Source: Flavobacteriales bacterium | Lineage (GTDB): Bacteria; Bacteroidota; Bacteroidia; Flavobacteriales_F; PHOS-HE28 | NCBI GenBank assembly: GCA_019638085.1 | Contig: JAHBUL010000004.1 | Coordinates: 166,444-230,443 of the forward strand | Direction: 5' to 3' | DNA length: 64,000 nucleotides | Shown here: piece by piece, positions 17,715-27,591 of the stretch | Position numbering within the stretch: the first letter of the stretch is position 1 | Layout of the letters: each line of letters opens with the position of its first letter | The notes under the pieces: model-generated | The model's database searches: none | What the model was told of the DNA's origin: nothing | The model's input: only the letters and a program-made list of their open reading frames with translations | Made by a program: the position numbers and the translations under genes

Positions 17715-19556
17715 ATGGCGAGCGAGACCAATACCAAGGCCCTTCAAGGCGGTGAGTTCCTGATCCGCGAAAGCGACCCGAAGGACATTTTCATTCCGGA
17801 GGAATTCAACGAAGAGCAGCGCATGATCGCGGATAGCGCCCGCGAGTTCCTGGAGCAGAACGTGTGGCCCAACCTGGACCGCATCGATTCCATGGAGGAC
17901 GGCCTGATGCAGAGTTTGCTCGTAAAAGCCGGTGAGCTCGGGCTATTGGGCATCTCCGTGCCGGAAGAGTTCGGCGGATTCGGCAAGGACTTCGTGACCA
18001 CCATGCTGGTCACGGAGGTCACCGGTGCCGGTCACAGCTTCAGCGTGGCCATCGCGGCACATACGGGCATCGGCACCTTGCCGATCCTCTACTACGGCAA
18101 CGAGGAGCAAAAGAAAAAATACATCCCCAAACTGGCCACCGGCGAGTGGAAGGCCTCCTATTGCCTCACCGAACCTGGTGCAGGCAGCGATGCCAATAGC
18201 GGGAAGACCAAGGCCGAACTTTCGCCTGACGGCAAGCACTACATCCTCAACGGCCAGAAGATGTGGATCACCAATGCCGGCTTCGCTGACATCTTCATCG
18301 TCTTCGCCAAGGTGGTGGACCCGAAGACCGGGGAGGCGGACAAGAACCTCAGCGCCTTCATCGTGGAGAAGGAATTCGGTGGCATCACGCTGAACCCGGA
18401 GGAGAAGAAGATGGGGATCAAAGGCAGCAGCACGCGACAGGTTTTCTTCAACGATTGCAAGGTGCCCGTGGAGAACATGCTGAGCGAGCGCGGCAACGGC
18501 TTCAAGATCGCAGTGAACATCCTCAACATCGGTCGCATCAAACTGTCAGGTGCTGCCCTGGGCGGGGCGAAGGCCGTGGTGGATATGAGCGTGAAATACG
18601 CCAACGAGCGGCAGCAATTCGGTCGGCCGATCAGCAGCTTCGGCGCGATCCGCCAAAAGCTCTCTGACCAAGCCACTTATTGCTACGTGGTGGAAAGCGC
18701 CACCTACCGCTGCAGCAGCGATATGGAGCGCGCGATCGAGGAACTCAAGGCCGAAGGCGCAGCTGATGCCAAGGCATTCCTGAAAGGCGTGGAACAGTAC
18801 GCTGCAGAAGCCGCCATCCTGAAAGTGGCCGGCAGTGAGTGCTTGGACTACGTGGTGGACGAGGGCGTGCAGATCTATGGCGGCATGGGCTATAGCGCGG
18901 AAAGCCCCGTGGAGCGTGCGTACCGCGACAGCCGGATCAATCGGATCTTCGAGGGTACGAACGAGATCAACCGGATGCTCATCGTGGACATGTTGCTGAA
19001 GCGCGCCATGAAAGGCCAGCTGGATCTGATGGGTCCCGCGCAGGCCGTGGCCGCTGAACTGATGGGCATCCCCGACATGCCGGAGCCGGATGACAGCCTG
19101 CTCGGCGAGGAAAAACGCATGGTTGCGAACTTCAAGAAGGCGGTGCTGATGGTGGCCGGAGGTGCCGCACAGACCTTGGGATTGGAACTGGCCAAGCACC
19201 AAGAGACCTTGATGCACATCGCGGACATGGTGATCGATACCTATCTCGCGGAGAGCGTGCTGTTGCGGACGTTGAAGGCGGCGAGCATGAAAGGTCCCTC
19301 GTCAGCAGGGTCCCCTTCGGGTGACCCTGCGGTGACCTCGGGAACAGTGGCCATGACGCAACTCTTCATCCATCAGGCTGCGGACCGCATTCACAAATCC
19401 GCGAAAGAGGCCGTGAACAATTTCGCCGAGGGCGATGAGCAGCGGGCCATGCTGATGGGCGCACGGCGCTTCACCAAGAGCAGCAACCTGAACACGGCTG
19501 CACTGCGTAAGCTGGTGGCGAAGCAGATGATCGAGGCGGGGAAGAACCCGTTCTGA
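17715..19556 (+). CDS. acyl-CoA dehydrogenase (VLCAD-like, with C-terminal extension)
   Basis: This 613-residue flavoenzyme should oxidise acyl-CoA to trans-2-enoyl-CoA, the first beta-oxidation step. The core has the family signatures CLTEPGAGSDA (FAD/substrate region), KMWITNAGFADIFIVFAKV, QFGRPISSFGAIRQKL and the catalytic-Glu region RIFEGTNEINR. An extra ~170-residue C-terminal helical extension makes it longer than short-chain homologues and like VLCAD/ACAD9-type enzymes. ATG 17715 lies 77 bases after a palindrome shared with the MarR gene. A small insert rich in Ser, Gly and Pro near residues 525-540 (GPSSAGSPSGDPA) is unusual and probably a loop. Confidence 0.95.
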   Translation: MASETNTKALQGGEFLIRESDPKDIFIPEEFNEEQRMIADSAREFLEQNVWPNLDRIDSMEDGLMQSLLVKAGELGLLGISVPEEFGGFGKDFVTTMLVTEVTGAGHSFSVAIAAHTGIGTLPILYYGNEEQKKKYIPKLATGEWKASYCLTEPGAGSDANSGKTKAELSPDGKHYILNGQKMWITNAGFADIFIVFAKVVDPKTGEADKNLSAFIVEKEFGGITLNPEEKKMGIKGSSTRQVFFNDCKVPVENMLSERGNGFKIAVNILNIGRIKLSGAALGGAKAVVDMSVKYANERQQFGRPISSFGAIRQKLSDQATYCYVVESATYRCSSDMERAIEELKAEGAADAKAFLKGVEQYAAEAAILKVAGSECLDYVVDEGVQIYGGMGYSAESPVERAYRDSRINRIFEGTNEINRMLIVDMLLKRAMKGQLDLMGPAQAVAAELMGIPDMPEPDDSLLGEEKRMVANFKKAVLMVAGGAAQTLGLELAKHQETLMHIADMVIDTYLAESVLLRTLKAASMKGPSSAGSPSGDPAVTSGTVAMTQLFIHQAADRIHKSAKEAVNNFAEGDEQRAMLMGARRFTKSSNLNTAALRKLVAKQMIEAGKNPF

Positions 19557-19941
19557 TCCGCTGAGTCTTCAGCGTGCGGCGGCGCGCGATGCCAAACGTG
19601 CGTTCCGTGGAGGTCTGCTGAGAGGATCGTATTGCCATTCGTGAAGGAGTGAGATGCCTTAGGAACGTAGAACTCCATATTCTTGGAATATCGAATGCGG
19701 TTTAAAGCCGATGACCGCATTGCTTTCTGGAATACGCCGCATTCCCTCACGGTTTGCTTCTGCTCCCTATTGGGTCCGCCCAAAGCTGACAGTAGCTTCA
19801 TGAATTCCCCTTCGCCAGTTGCCCTTCTCTCCGTTCAGATCAGCCCTACATAATGTGGCAGGCCGCGATCTGAAGGGTGCGAGTGTCTTCTATATGCAGG
19901 TATCCGCTACGTAGCGCCTGTGTAGTTAACTTTAAGACATC
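19557..19941. other. intergenic region without gene
   Basis: I see no gene, hairpin or tandem repeat in these 385 bases. Short frames on both strands have poor coding character. The sequence is noticeably less GC-rich toward the T9SS gene, and a promoter for that gene is presumably here, but I cannot place it with confidence. Confidence 0.5.
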
Positions 19942-22200
19942 ATGATGAACCTCCACACCCTCCTCACCCGCGTTCTTCCGGCTATCATGTTTGCCACCGC
20001 TTTTGGACAAGCACAGGCTCAGGTCTTCATTCCGGACACCGTGGAACGCAATGCATTGAACGAAATGATCCCTGGCATCGTGGACCAAGCAGGCATCATG
20101 GATACGTTGGATCCAGCAATCCCTTCTTTGGAAAGTGTTTCCATTTTCATCAACTACTACGGACCTTCGATCTCGGCTGAATTCGTCGGACTTAGGTATT
20201 TACACGCGATGACGCACTTGCACATCGATGTGTATTTCGACTCGTTGGGTAGCTTTTCCCTGAATGGATTGCCTGCCGGCCTGAAGAGCCTTGTGATATA
20301 CTCCTTTGCTCCGATCAACTTGAACACCCTTCCAGCAGGCTTGGACACGCTTTGGCTTGGTTGCTTGGGCGGAAGCAATGAAATTGCAGTCCAGATCACC
20401 TCCATGCCTGACAGCCTGTTGGACATGTATGTGGCGAATTTGAACCATGTTGCCTGGCAGGGTCCGTTCCATATTGGCAACCTTCGGGTGACTCAATGGA
20501 TCAATAACGCCTTCGTTCTTCCACAATGCTCCATCGACAGCCTGTATCTGTCCACCAACCTAGCGGACGTGGATCTTTCATCCGCGGAGATCAGGCATGT
20601 CTTTTTGGATGGTTTCCAATACGGCCAGATCGCATTGCCCTCGCAAATGGACTACCTCAGGATTCGACCGGGTTCTTATGACCAGCCCATTTGTCTTCCC
20701 GGACTCCCCGATGGCTTGGACACGCTTATATTGGAGCATATGACGAGCGGATTTTGCATGCCCAATTGGCCCGTGTCTTTGACCAATTGCTCCTTGAACG
20801 ATGTAGCAGTCGGTCCTAGCGATGCCCCCTATTGTTCCATATTGAATTCTTCCTGCCCGGGGATTGGATCAGGTATGAATGGACATACTTTCATCGATCA
20901 GACCGGAGATGGCGAGTACGGCCCCGGTGATCTCCCGTTCAATTTTCTTTCGATTCATACCGAGCCGGCTTCGTACGCCACCGGCTGCAATAGCACAGGC
21001 TATTGGTTCCTGGACGTACAACCGGGCAGTTACGGCATCCTGCCTTCAGCCCAGTACCCATACATCCAATCCATCACGCCTGCACAACACTATGCTGACC
21101 TTGCTGCCTTGGGCGATCTTGACACCCTGAACGACTTCGCCGTCACGCTAATTCCCAACATCCACGATCTGCAACCCAACCTGTATGCAGAACCCGCGCG
21201 GCCCGGCTTTGATAACCGCCTCTATCTCTCTTGCCGGAATTTCGGAACCGTACCCATGGATGCACAATTGGTATTGAACTACGACGCGGATCAAACGTGG
21301 GTGGGCAGCTCCATCGCCCCCAATTCCCAGAGCAACAACACCGCCATATGGAACCTGCCCACACTGGCCGTTGGGGCAACTGCAAACTTGACCGTGGACC
21401 TGAACACGCCGGCCAGCGTGCCTTTGGGCACACCCATTGACCACATCCTGAACGCATTGCCCGATGCTGATGATGAGACACCTTCCAACAACTTCATACT
21501 GTTCCCTGATACTGTGGTGGGCAGTTTCGACCCGAACGACAAGCTCCTGTCACCTGCGGTGATGTCCCCTTCCGAAGTACAGGCAAACGAGAAGCCCATC
21601 ACTTACACGGTGCGCTTCCAGAACACGGGCACCTACATGGCGGAACGTGTGGTCATTGTTGATACGCTGCCCGATGGCCTGCAAACCGAGAGCATCCAAT
21701 TCCCCGCTGGCAGTCACAGCTACCGTTGGTACATGGATCATGGTGTGCTCTACATCCTACTTGAGAACATCAACCTACCCGACAGCACCAGCGATGCCTT
21801 GAACAGCCAAGGGTTCGTCAGCTTCAGCCTACTGCCCGATAACGATCTGGCGCTCGGGACGACGATCACCAACATTGCTCACATCGTTTTCGACTACAAT
21901 ACTCCGATCACCACACCGCCTGCAGTATTTCATGTGGAGCTCAACACTGCGGTTTCTGAGGAATCTCAACAAGCAGCGCGCCTGTATCCCAACCCCGCCC
22001 AGGACCGACTGTGGGTCATCGGGACCACACGAAGCCATGTGCTGAATTTCGTGGTGAACGATCTTTATGGAAGGGACTTGCTCCATGGGCAGATAAGAAA
22101 CGATGCTGCCGTGGATGTCGCTGGCCTTCCTGCCGGTTCGTACACCATCACTACTTTCGATCGGGATGGTGCACATACTTCGCGCTTCGTGAAGTTGTAG
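19942..22200 (+). CDS. T9SS type A sorting protein with LRR-like and DUF11-like regions
   Basis: This 752-residue protein has a signal peptide ending about residue 25 (AFGQAQAQ). Residues ~60-300 carry degenerate leucine-rich-repeat-like units (LPAGLKSLVIYS, LPAGLDTLWLGC, LPDGLDTLILEH). Next comes a domain common in Bacteroidota surface proteins: GSFDPNDKLLSP, then TYTVRFQNTGTYMAERVVIVDTLPDGLQ, ending NIAHIVFDYN. The last ~75 residues are a type A sorting domain (ARLYPNPAQDRLWV through GLPAGSYTITTF). It is more AT-rich than the flanking genes. Secretion and surface attachment are inferred; an adhesive role is possible but unproven. Confidence 0.88.
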   Translation: MMNLHTLLTRVLPAIMFATAFGQAQAQVFIPDTVERNALNEMIPGIVDQAGIMDTLDPAIPSLESVSIFINYYGPSISAEFVGLRYLHAMTHLHIDVYFDSLGSFSLNGLPAGLKSLVIYSFAPINLNTLPAGLDTLWLGCLGGSNEIAVQITSMPDSLLDMYVANLNHVAWQGPFHIGNLRVTQWINNAFVLPQCSIDSLYLSTNLADVDLSSAEIRHVFLDGFQYGQIALPSQMDYLRIRPGSYDQPICLPGLPDGLDTLILEHMTSGFCMPNWPVSLTNCSLNDVAVGPSDAPYCSILNSSCPGIGSGMNGHTFIDQTGDGEYGPGDLPFNFLSIHTEPASYATGCNSTGYWFLDVQPGSYGILPSAQYPYIQSITPAQHYADLAALGDLDTLNDFAVTLIPNIHDLQPNLYAEPARPGFDNRLYLSCRNFGTVPMDAQLVLNYDADQTWVGSSIAPNSQSNNTAIWNLPTLAVGATANLTVDLNTPASVPLGTPIDHILNALPDADDETPSNNFILFPDTVVGSFDPNDKLLSPAVMSPSEVQANEKPITYTVRFQNTGTYMAERVVIVDTLPDGLQTESIQFPAGSHSYRWYMDHGVLYILLENINLPDSTSDALNSQGFVSFSLLPDNDLALGTTITNIAHIVFDYNTPITTPPAVFHVELNTAVSEESQQAARLYPNPAQDRLWVIGTTRSHVLNFVVNDLYGRDLLHGQIRNDAAVDVAGLPAGSYTITTFDRDGAHTSRFVKL

Positions 22201-22251
22201 CGGTGCGAACATCTATCGAAGTAAGTTCATGACACAGGTCTTGCATGCCTG

Positions 22252-23463
22252 ATGTTACCTTCGAACATGCGCAGCCTCCTTCCCCTTCTGCTCCTGATCT
22301 CTTCAGCGGTTTCCGCGCAGACCTGGCAGCAACTCCCGGACTTCCCCGGCACCGCACGAGATGATGCCGCCTCCTTCAGCATAGGCAACAAGATCTACGT
22401 GGGCACCGGCATGGAGGTGGGCTGGGGCTTGACGAATGATTGGTGGTGCTATGATGCACAGGCCGGGAGCTGGAGCGAAATTGCGGCCATGCCGACCATG
22501 CCCCGTCAGTACTGCGCTGCCTTCACAGTGAATGACACGGGCTATGTATTCGGTGGTTTGGATGCGAACGGCGCCTTGAGCGAATTGTGGGCCTACTACC
22601 CGGAATCCGACCAGTGGATCCAGAAGAGTGCCATGCCCGCAGAGGCGCGTTTTGCTTCCGTTGCGGTGGAAGCATGGAACTACGGCATTGTCGCTACGGG
22701 TATGTTGGCCAGCGGCGTTCCCACCAAGGAAGCTTGGAAGTATTTCCCTGCCACCGACTCGTGGGAAGCCATGAACCCGATGCCCGGTCCATCCCGGCAT
22801 CGCGCCGTGGCCATTCAGGACGGCGGTGGCATGTTGATCGCCGGAGGAGCTGATTCAACCGGGACCGCGCTGAGCGATGCGTGGAGCTATCCCGTCTGGT
22901 TCGAGACCGGAACCTATTATCCTCGTGCTGACCTGCCCGCATCGCGATACGAGATGAAGGGTGGCTCGCAATATGTGATGGTGGTTGTGGGAGGAGCAGA
23001 CAGCGATTCCACCTTCCACGATGATGCTTGGGGCGGATACACCGGTGATTGGTCCGCCCTCCCCTCGTTCCCTGGCGGACCAAGGCGGGGCGGCGTTGGT
23101 GCAGGCATCGAAGCGACCAACATTTGGAGCAACTCCTTCTTCTTCGGCCTTGGGCTGGATCAGAGCCTTATGCGCCACAACGATTGGTGGAGACTGGACT
23201 TCGCCACGGCGATCGAGGAAGTGCATATGCCCCGGATCAACATCTTCCCGAATCCTGCGATCCACACGGTCACTGTGACCTGGCCCGCCACTTGGTCCGA
23301 AGCCCATGTCCGGATACTCGATGCGCTGGGACGCACTGTGAGCGACCAGCAGGTGAACAGTGGGTCGCCCATCGATGTTAGTCGTTTATCACCCGGCCGC
23401 TACGTGGTGGAAGCCCACGATGGACCGATCCAACTTCGCGGCATACTGACCAAACTTCCCTGA
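22252..23463 (+). CDS. Kelch-repeat T9SS type A sorting protein
   Basis: This 403-residue secreted protein has a signal peptide ending SAVSAQ; ATG 22267 would give a more typical short signal peptide than ATG 22252. Kelch-type repeats follow, each with a glycine pair and a spaced Trp (NKIYVGTGMEVGWGLTNDWWCYDAQAGSW, GYVFGGLDANGALSELWAYYPESDQW), making a likely beta-propeller. The C-terminal ~75 residues form a type A sorting domain (INIFPNPAIHTVTV, then VRILDALGRTV, then LSPGRYVVEA). The stop overlaps the next start as TGATG, so it is translationally coupled to the methyltransferase. Confidence 0.88.
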   Translation: MLPSNMRSLLPLLLLISSAVSAQTWQQLPDFPGTARDDAASFSIGNKIYVGTGMEVGWGLTNDWWCYDAQAGSWSEIAAMPTMPRQYCAAFTVNDTGYVFGGLDANGALSELWAYYPESDQWIQKSAMPAEARFASVAVEAWNYGIVATGMLASGVPTKEAWKYFPATDSWEAMNPMPGPSRHRAVAIQDGGGMLIAGGADSTGTALSDAWSYPVWFETGTYYPRADLPASRYEMKGGSQYVMVVVGGADSDSTFHDDAWGGYTGDWSALPSFPGGPRRGGVGAGIEATNIWSNSFFFGLGLDQSLMRHNDWWRLDFATAIEEVHMPRINIFPNPAIHTVTVTWPATWSEAHVRILDALGRTVSDQQVNSGSPIDVSRLSPGRYVVEAHDGPIQLRGILTKLP

Positions 23464-24104
23464 TGAAATTCCTGGACCCCGCACTCGACGCGTATTGTGA
23501 ATCAAATAGCGGCAATGAGCCGTCCTACTTAAAGGAACTCACGACGGAGACACAAGAAAAGGTCCATATGCCGCAGATGCTCAGCGGGCACCTGCAAGGG
23601 CGCTTTCTCTCCATGCTCAGCCACCTGGTGAAGCCGAAAACCATCGTGGAGATCGGAACCTACACTGGCTACAGCGCGCTGTGCCTTGCGGAAGGTCTGG
23701 CAAACGGCGGCATGTTGCACACCATTGACATCGACCCCTCTTTGATGGAGATGGTGCAACGCTATGTCCTGAAGGGCGGCATGAAGGACAAGATCACCAT
23801 GCACCATGGCCCTGCACTGGAGGTCATCCCCAATCTGCAAGCACCGTTCGACCTCGTCTTCATCGATGCGGATAAGGAGAACTACCCGAACTACTTCGAT
23901 GCGGTGATCGACAAGGTGCGCCCCGGCGGCCTGATCATCGCGGACAATGTGCTGTGGAGCGGCAATGTGCTGACACCAAAGAACGAACAGGACGAGCAGA
24001 CCCGAGCGCTGGTGGAATATGCTCGCCGAGTGCATGGCGATGGACGTGTGGAAGCTGTGATGGTCCCAATGCGGGATGGCCTGCTGGTAGCCCGGAAGAA
24101 ATAG
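23463..24104 (+). CDS. class I SAM-dependent O-methyltransferase
   Basis: This 213-residue enzyme belongs to the caffeoyl-CoA/catechol O-methyltransferase-like family. SAM-binding motif VEIGTYTGYSALCLAEGL sits at about residues 61-78. The metal-binding motif FIDADKENYPNYFDAV follows, then IIADNVLWSGNVL. The N-terminal LQGRFLSMLSHLVKP helix is also typical. The small-molecule substrate cannot be predicted. It overlaps the Kelch gene by one base, and the DUF2007 gene follows after three bases, so the three are co-transcribed. Confidence 0.93.
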   Translation: MKFLDPALDAYCESNSGNEPSYLKELTTETQEKVHMPQMLSGHLQGRFLSMLSHLVKPKTIVEIGTYTGYSALCLAEGLANGGMLHTIDIDPSLMEMVQRYVLKGGMKDKITMHHGPALEVIPNLQAPFDLVFIDADKENYPNYFDAVIDKVRPGGLIIADNVLWSGNVLTPKNEQDEQTRALVEYARRVHGDGRVEAVMVPMRDGLLVARKK

Positions 24105-24107
24105 CAC

Positions 24108-24533
24108 ATGAACGAGTTCGACCTGGTGCCGATCCGCTTCTATGACGATCCGTTGGAGGCGCACATGGCCCGTTGCCTGCTGGAGAATGAGGGGATCGAG
24201 GCTTTCGTACACGATGAGCACATCATTGGCCTCAACCGAATGTTCAGCTACGCTTTGGGGGGCATTAAACTGAAGGTTCCTGAAGGGTCGAAGGCAGATG
24301 CGATCCGCATCCTCAGCGAGTCGGAGCATCGCCCCTTCTTGGATGAAAATGAACAGCCGATCCGCTGCCCGAAGTGTGGTTCGCAAGCGTTGACGAACGG
24401 CGTTTCACAACCGCGAACCACAAGTGGCATCTTCCATTGGGCGGTGGCGCTGCTCTTCTCGGTTTACCCGCTCTCGTTGGACCGTTCCATGCGTTGCGAT
24501 AATTGCGGCCACTTCTTCAAGCGGTTGGAATAA
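24108..24533 (+). CDS. DUF2007 domain protein with zinc ribbon
   Basis: This 141-residue protein has an N-terminal DUF2007-type signal-transducing-like domain (FYDDPLEAHMARCLLENEGIEAFVHDEH, then GGIKLKVPEGSKADAIRIL, residues ~10-70). A C-terminal part has two CxxC pairs (RCPKCGSQA and RCDNCGHFF), probably one zinc-ribbon site, and between them a hydrophobic stretch that may be a membrane hairpin. Function is unknown. It is the last gene of the Kelch-methyltransferase-DUF2007 run. Confidence 0.85.
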   Translation: MNEFDLVPIRFYDDPLEAHMARCLLENEGIEAFVHDEHIIGLNRMFSYALGGIKLKVPEGSKADAIRILSESEHRPFLDENEQPIRCPKCGSQALTNGVSQPRTTSGIFHWAVALLFSVYPLSLDRSMRCDNCGHFFKRLE

Positions 24534-24623
24534 CGCCGAAAATCCGTTCTGATTCCTGACCCCGACTGCTGAAGCGAAGTCGCGGGATCAGAAGTTCAGT
24601 TTTCAGCAGGACATTAAAAAGAA

Positions 24624-24659
24624 CAACGGGCCGACCGCATTACTGCGATCGGCCCGTTG
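24624..24659. terminator. bidirectional terminator between convergent genes
   Basis: CAACGGGCCGA and TCGGCCCGTTG form an 11-bp stem around a 14-base loop, with A-rich sequence before it (serving the minus strand) between the DUF2007 gene and the convergent T9SS gene. The downstream T run on the plus strand is weak. Confidence 0.7.
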
Positions 24660-24677
24660 CCGTTCAAGTAGATTGGA

Positions 24678-25919
24678 TCACTCCACCACCACGGTCGTGG
24701 TTGCGATCCCCTTGTTGGTCACCGCACGGAGGACATAGATCCCTGGGGACAGATGTCCTACATGCAACATTTCGGCAGGCTTGTCCACGTTCGGCTTGAA
24801 CATCACCTCTCGGGATGATGCATCGTAAACACGCAACTCAGTGATCATCGCGCCGCCCGCGTTCACGATCACTTTGTCCGATGTAGGTACCGGATAAGCA
24901 TGCACTGCCACGTTCGGCTTTGCTTCATTCACGGAGGTGGCCACGGCGAGCTTCAAACGATACACGCCGTTGTCGGTGGCTGCATAAACATCGCCATTGA
25001 TATCCCGAGCCATGTTGTAGATCAGATGCTGGGAGATCTCCTCCTCCACGCGCGTCCAGCTATCGCCGTTGTTGAAACTCTCATATAGGTTACCTTGAAC
25101 GGTTGCTCCAGCTTCGTGACACATGAAGAAGACATGCCCGCCGCCCATGTTGAAGACCCGTGAACCCCTGGTACTTGCATACGGGAAGCTGACGGACAGG
25201 GTCGTCCATTTTTCGCCATCGTCGAAGCTCCTCAGCACGCGCAGGCCATTGGAGCTGTAGATGGAATGGTCGGCATTGGCACTGGCTCCGGTAAGGTCAT
25301 GCTTGATGCCACTGATCCGCTGCCAGGAATCGCCATTGTCCGAGGAACGGAAAAGTCCTACCCCGAGATCGCTTTGGGCATTCTCGCCATAGGCCTGTAT
25401 CAGCAGGCGACCTTGGCCATCCCGACCGATCAAACGGGCGTTGACCTCCGCATCGGTTCCAAAGGAAGGAACCCAACTGCTGCCCATCTGATCGCTTATG
25501 ATGATGGAGCCTGTTCCAGGATTGCCCGATGAGGCCACTATCCGACCGTTGTCCAACACATCGAAATCCGTGATGGTTACGCCGAGGTCGATCCATTCGT
25601 TCCCGCTGTCGGTCATGCGGTACAAGCCGTGCGCTCCAGTGTGCGTGGTCCCGTGATTCACATATTCGGTCCGCTTATGCTCCTGGTACTTCCATGACAG
25701 GCCATCGCTGGCATATCGAATGTCCTCCCAGGAAGCTCCCTTGTCGTTGGACCGGTAGATCGTTCCATTGTCCTCCGCTGAGTGGAAATAAATGGAACCG
25801 TTGATCACTTGAACGCCACCCACGGTGGAACTGACACCTTCCAAACCCACATGTTGCCATTGTGCCATGCTGGCGGTGGCAAGTAGTGAACCGAAGATCA
25901 ATGCATAGTTACGCTTCAT
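24678..25919 (-). CDS. T9SS type A sorting protein with BNR/sialidase-like repeats
   Basis: ATG 25919 is preferred to the longer frame start at 25961 because it begins a signal peptide (MKRNYALIFGSLLATASMA), giving 413 residues. The body has BNR/Vps10-like beta-propeller repeats with Asp-box-like segments: YRSNDKGASWEDI, YRMTDSGNEWIDL, FRSSDNGDSWQRI, YESFNNGDSWTRV. The C-terminus is a type A sorting domain (VHAYPVPTSDKVIV, then LRVYDASSREV, then SPGIYVLRAV). Secreted or surface-bound; glycan binding is possible but no sialidase catalytic residues could be assigned. Confidence 0.87.
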   Translation of the reverse strand: MKRNYALIFGSLLATASMAQWQHVGLEGVSSTVGGVQVINGSIYFHSAEDNGTIYRSNDKGASWEDIRYASDGLSWKYQEHKRTEYVNHGTTHTGAHGLYRMTDSGNEWIDLGVTITDFDVLDNGRIVASSGNPGTGSIIISDQMGSSWVPSFGTDAEVNARLIGRDGQGRLLIQAYGENAQSDLGVGLFRSSDNGDSWQRISGIKHDLTGASANADHSIYSSNGLRVLRSFDDGEKWTTLSVSFPYASTRGSRVFNMGGGHVFFMCHEAGATVQGNLYESFNNGDSWTRVEEEISQHLIYNMARDINGDVYAATDNGVYRLKLAVATSVNEAKPNVAVHAYPVPTSDKVIVNAGGAMITELRVYDASSREVMFKPNVDKPAEMLHVGHLSPGIYVLRAVTNKGIATTTVVVE

Positions 25920-26076
25920 CTGTTCTGAATTGAAGGGCGCTGTTACGTATTGGAGTTCCAAAGGTTCAGTTCACGCACGCTCCTTGATGGTCGCCTGGTG
26001 CGGTAGGTACAGCATTCAACCCGCCTTGCTCCCGCAGCTGCCATGGCCGGCATTCCTGCATGAACAATGCCTTTTC

Positions 26077-26517
26077 ATGGAAATCAACCGCTCGCGCACA
26101 TTCACCCATCGCGATCGTTTACCTTTATGCGTGGACCAGCGGAAATTCTATACCGAGCTCGGGCGTTTGCTCTACGCCATCGCAGCCGTGGACGGACGTG
26201 TCCATGCGACCGAGACGGCCATGATAAAGCGCATAGTCTCGGAGCGATTGGTACCGCAGGAGGCCGCCTTGGACCACTTCGGCACGGACCGGGCCTACAT
26301 CACCGAGTTTGAATTCGACATCCAAGTGGATCGTGGGGAAGCACCTGAAGTGGCCTTCGAATCCTTCATCCTCTATCTCACCCAGCACAAGGACCGCTTC
26401 AGCCCTAAGCAAAAGGATCTGGTATTGCATGCTGCCCATGTAGTTGCTGATGCCTTCCATGGCGTGAATGCCAAGGAACTTAGGATGCTCGATGAACTTG
26501 AACGCAGGATCCTATAG
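26077..26517 (+). CDS. TerB-like domain protein
   Basis: The open frame begins at 25930, but ATG 26077 (MEINRSRTFTHRD) is the likely start, giving 146 residues. The helical segment FYTELGRLLYAIAAVDGRVHATETAMIKRIV is characteristic of TerB-like domains, including the acidic VDGxVxxxE motif. It is followed by a long helix and KQKDLVLHAAHVVADAFHGVNAKELRMLDELE, which resembles the closing TerB helices. Role unknown; TerB-like proteins are linked to stress at the membrane. It lies seven bases before the longest frame of the threonine aldolase and reads in the same direction. Confidence 0.75.
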   Translation: MEINRSRTFTHRDRLPLCVDQRKFYTELGRLLYAIAAVDGRVHATETAMIKRIVSERLVPQEAALDHFGTDRAYITEFEFDIQVDRGEAPEVAFESFILYLTQHKDRFSPKQKDLVLHAAHVVADAFHGVNAKELRMLDELERRIL

Positions 26518-26562
26518 CTGTCCGTGTCGAAGGTGCTGTGCCACCGTCATATCTTGGCCACC

Positions 26563-27591
26563 ATGTCATTCATAGACCTCCGTTCGGACACGGTTACTCA
26601 GCCCACACCCGCCATGCGCGAGGCCATGGCCTCGGCGGTGGTAGGCGATGATGTTTTCGGGGAAGACCCCACGGTTAACGCCTTGGAAGCACGCGTGGCG
26701 CAGCTTTTCGGCCATGAGGCCGGTCTCTTCTGCCCCAGCGGCACCATGGCCAACCAGATCGCGATCAACGTACATACCCGGCCCGGGGATGAAGTGATCT
26801 GCGAGGAAGGAGCGCATATCTACCGGTATGAAGGTGGTGGCACCATGGCCAACAGCGGATGCAGTGTGAAGTTCGTGCCCGCTGATCGAGGACGGTTCAC
26901 GGCGGAGAAGGTGGAAGCAGCGGTGAACGACCCGGAGGCCGCCTACTTGGCCCGCACCCGATTGGTGAATATTGAGAACAGCACCAATCGCGGCGGCGGA
27001 AGTGTATGGGACATCGCCGAGGTAAAGCGCATCCGCACCATCTGTGACCGGCACGGCTTGAAAATGCATCTGGACGGCGCACGCATCTTCAATGCCATGG
27101 CCGTGGATGGGAACAGCGCTGCCCAATGGGGAGCACCGTTCGATTCAATCTCCATCTGCCTCAGTAAGGGGCTAGGTGCGCCGGTGGGAAGTTTGCTGGT
27201 AGGAAGCAAAGCATTCATTCTTCAGGCGCGACGCATGCGTAAGCGCTTTGGCGGTGGCATGCGGCAGGCGGGGATCCTCGCAGCAGCAGGTCTTTATGCG
27301 CTGGACCATCATCTCGATCGCCTCGCTGATGACCATCGGCGGGCGAAGCAGGTGGCCGCGATCTTGGAGCGCTGCCCCTTCGTGGAGCAGATGATGCCCG
27401 TGGAAACGAATATCGTGATCATCACACTGGACCAGCGGATGACGGTACCCTCCTTCTTACCAAAGTTGAAGGAGCGGAACATCCTGGCCGTACAGTTTGG
27501 CCCGCAAATGGTACGCTTTGTCACCCATCTCGATGTGGATGACCAAGCCATCGATCATATTGAGGCTGCATTGAAACATGGATACGAATGA
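26563..27591 (+). CDS. ltaE: low-specificity L-threonine aldolase
   Basis: ATG 26563 ([15 protein letters not shown]) is the standard start of the family, giving 342 residues; a longer frame from 26524 adds 13 residues without support. This PLP enzyme cleaves L-threonine or allo-threonine to glycine and acetaldehyde. Visible signatures are [52 protein letters not shown] and the PLP-lysine motif [16 protein letters not shown] (about residue 200). The start of the next lipoprotein gene overlaps its stop by four bases. Confidence 0.95.
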   Translation: MSFIDLRSDTVTQPTPAMREAMASAVVGDDVFGEDPTVNALEARVAQLFGHEAGLFCPSGTMANQIAINVHTRPGDEVICEEGAHIYRYEGGGTMANSGCSVKFVPADRGRFTAEKVEAAVNDPEAAYLARTRLVNIENSTNRGGGSVWDIAEVKRIRTICDRHGLKMHLDGARIFNAMAVDGNSAAQWGAPFDSISICLSKGLGAPVGSLLVGSKAFILQARRMRKRFGGGMRQAGILAAAGLYALDHHLDRLADDHRRAKQVAAILERCPFVEQMMPVETNIVIITLDQRMTVPSFLPKLKERNILAVQFGPQMVRFVTHLDVDDQAIDHIEAALKHGYE

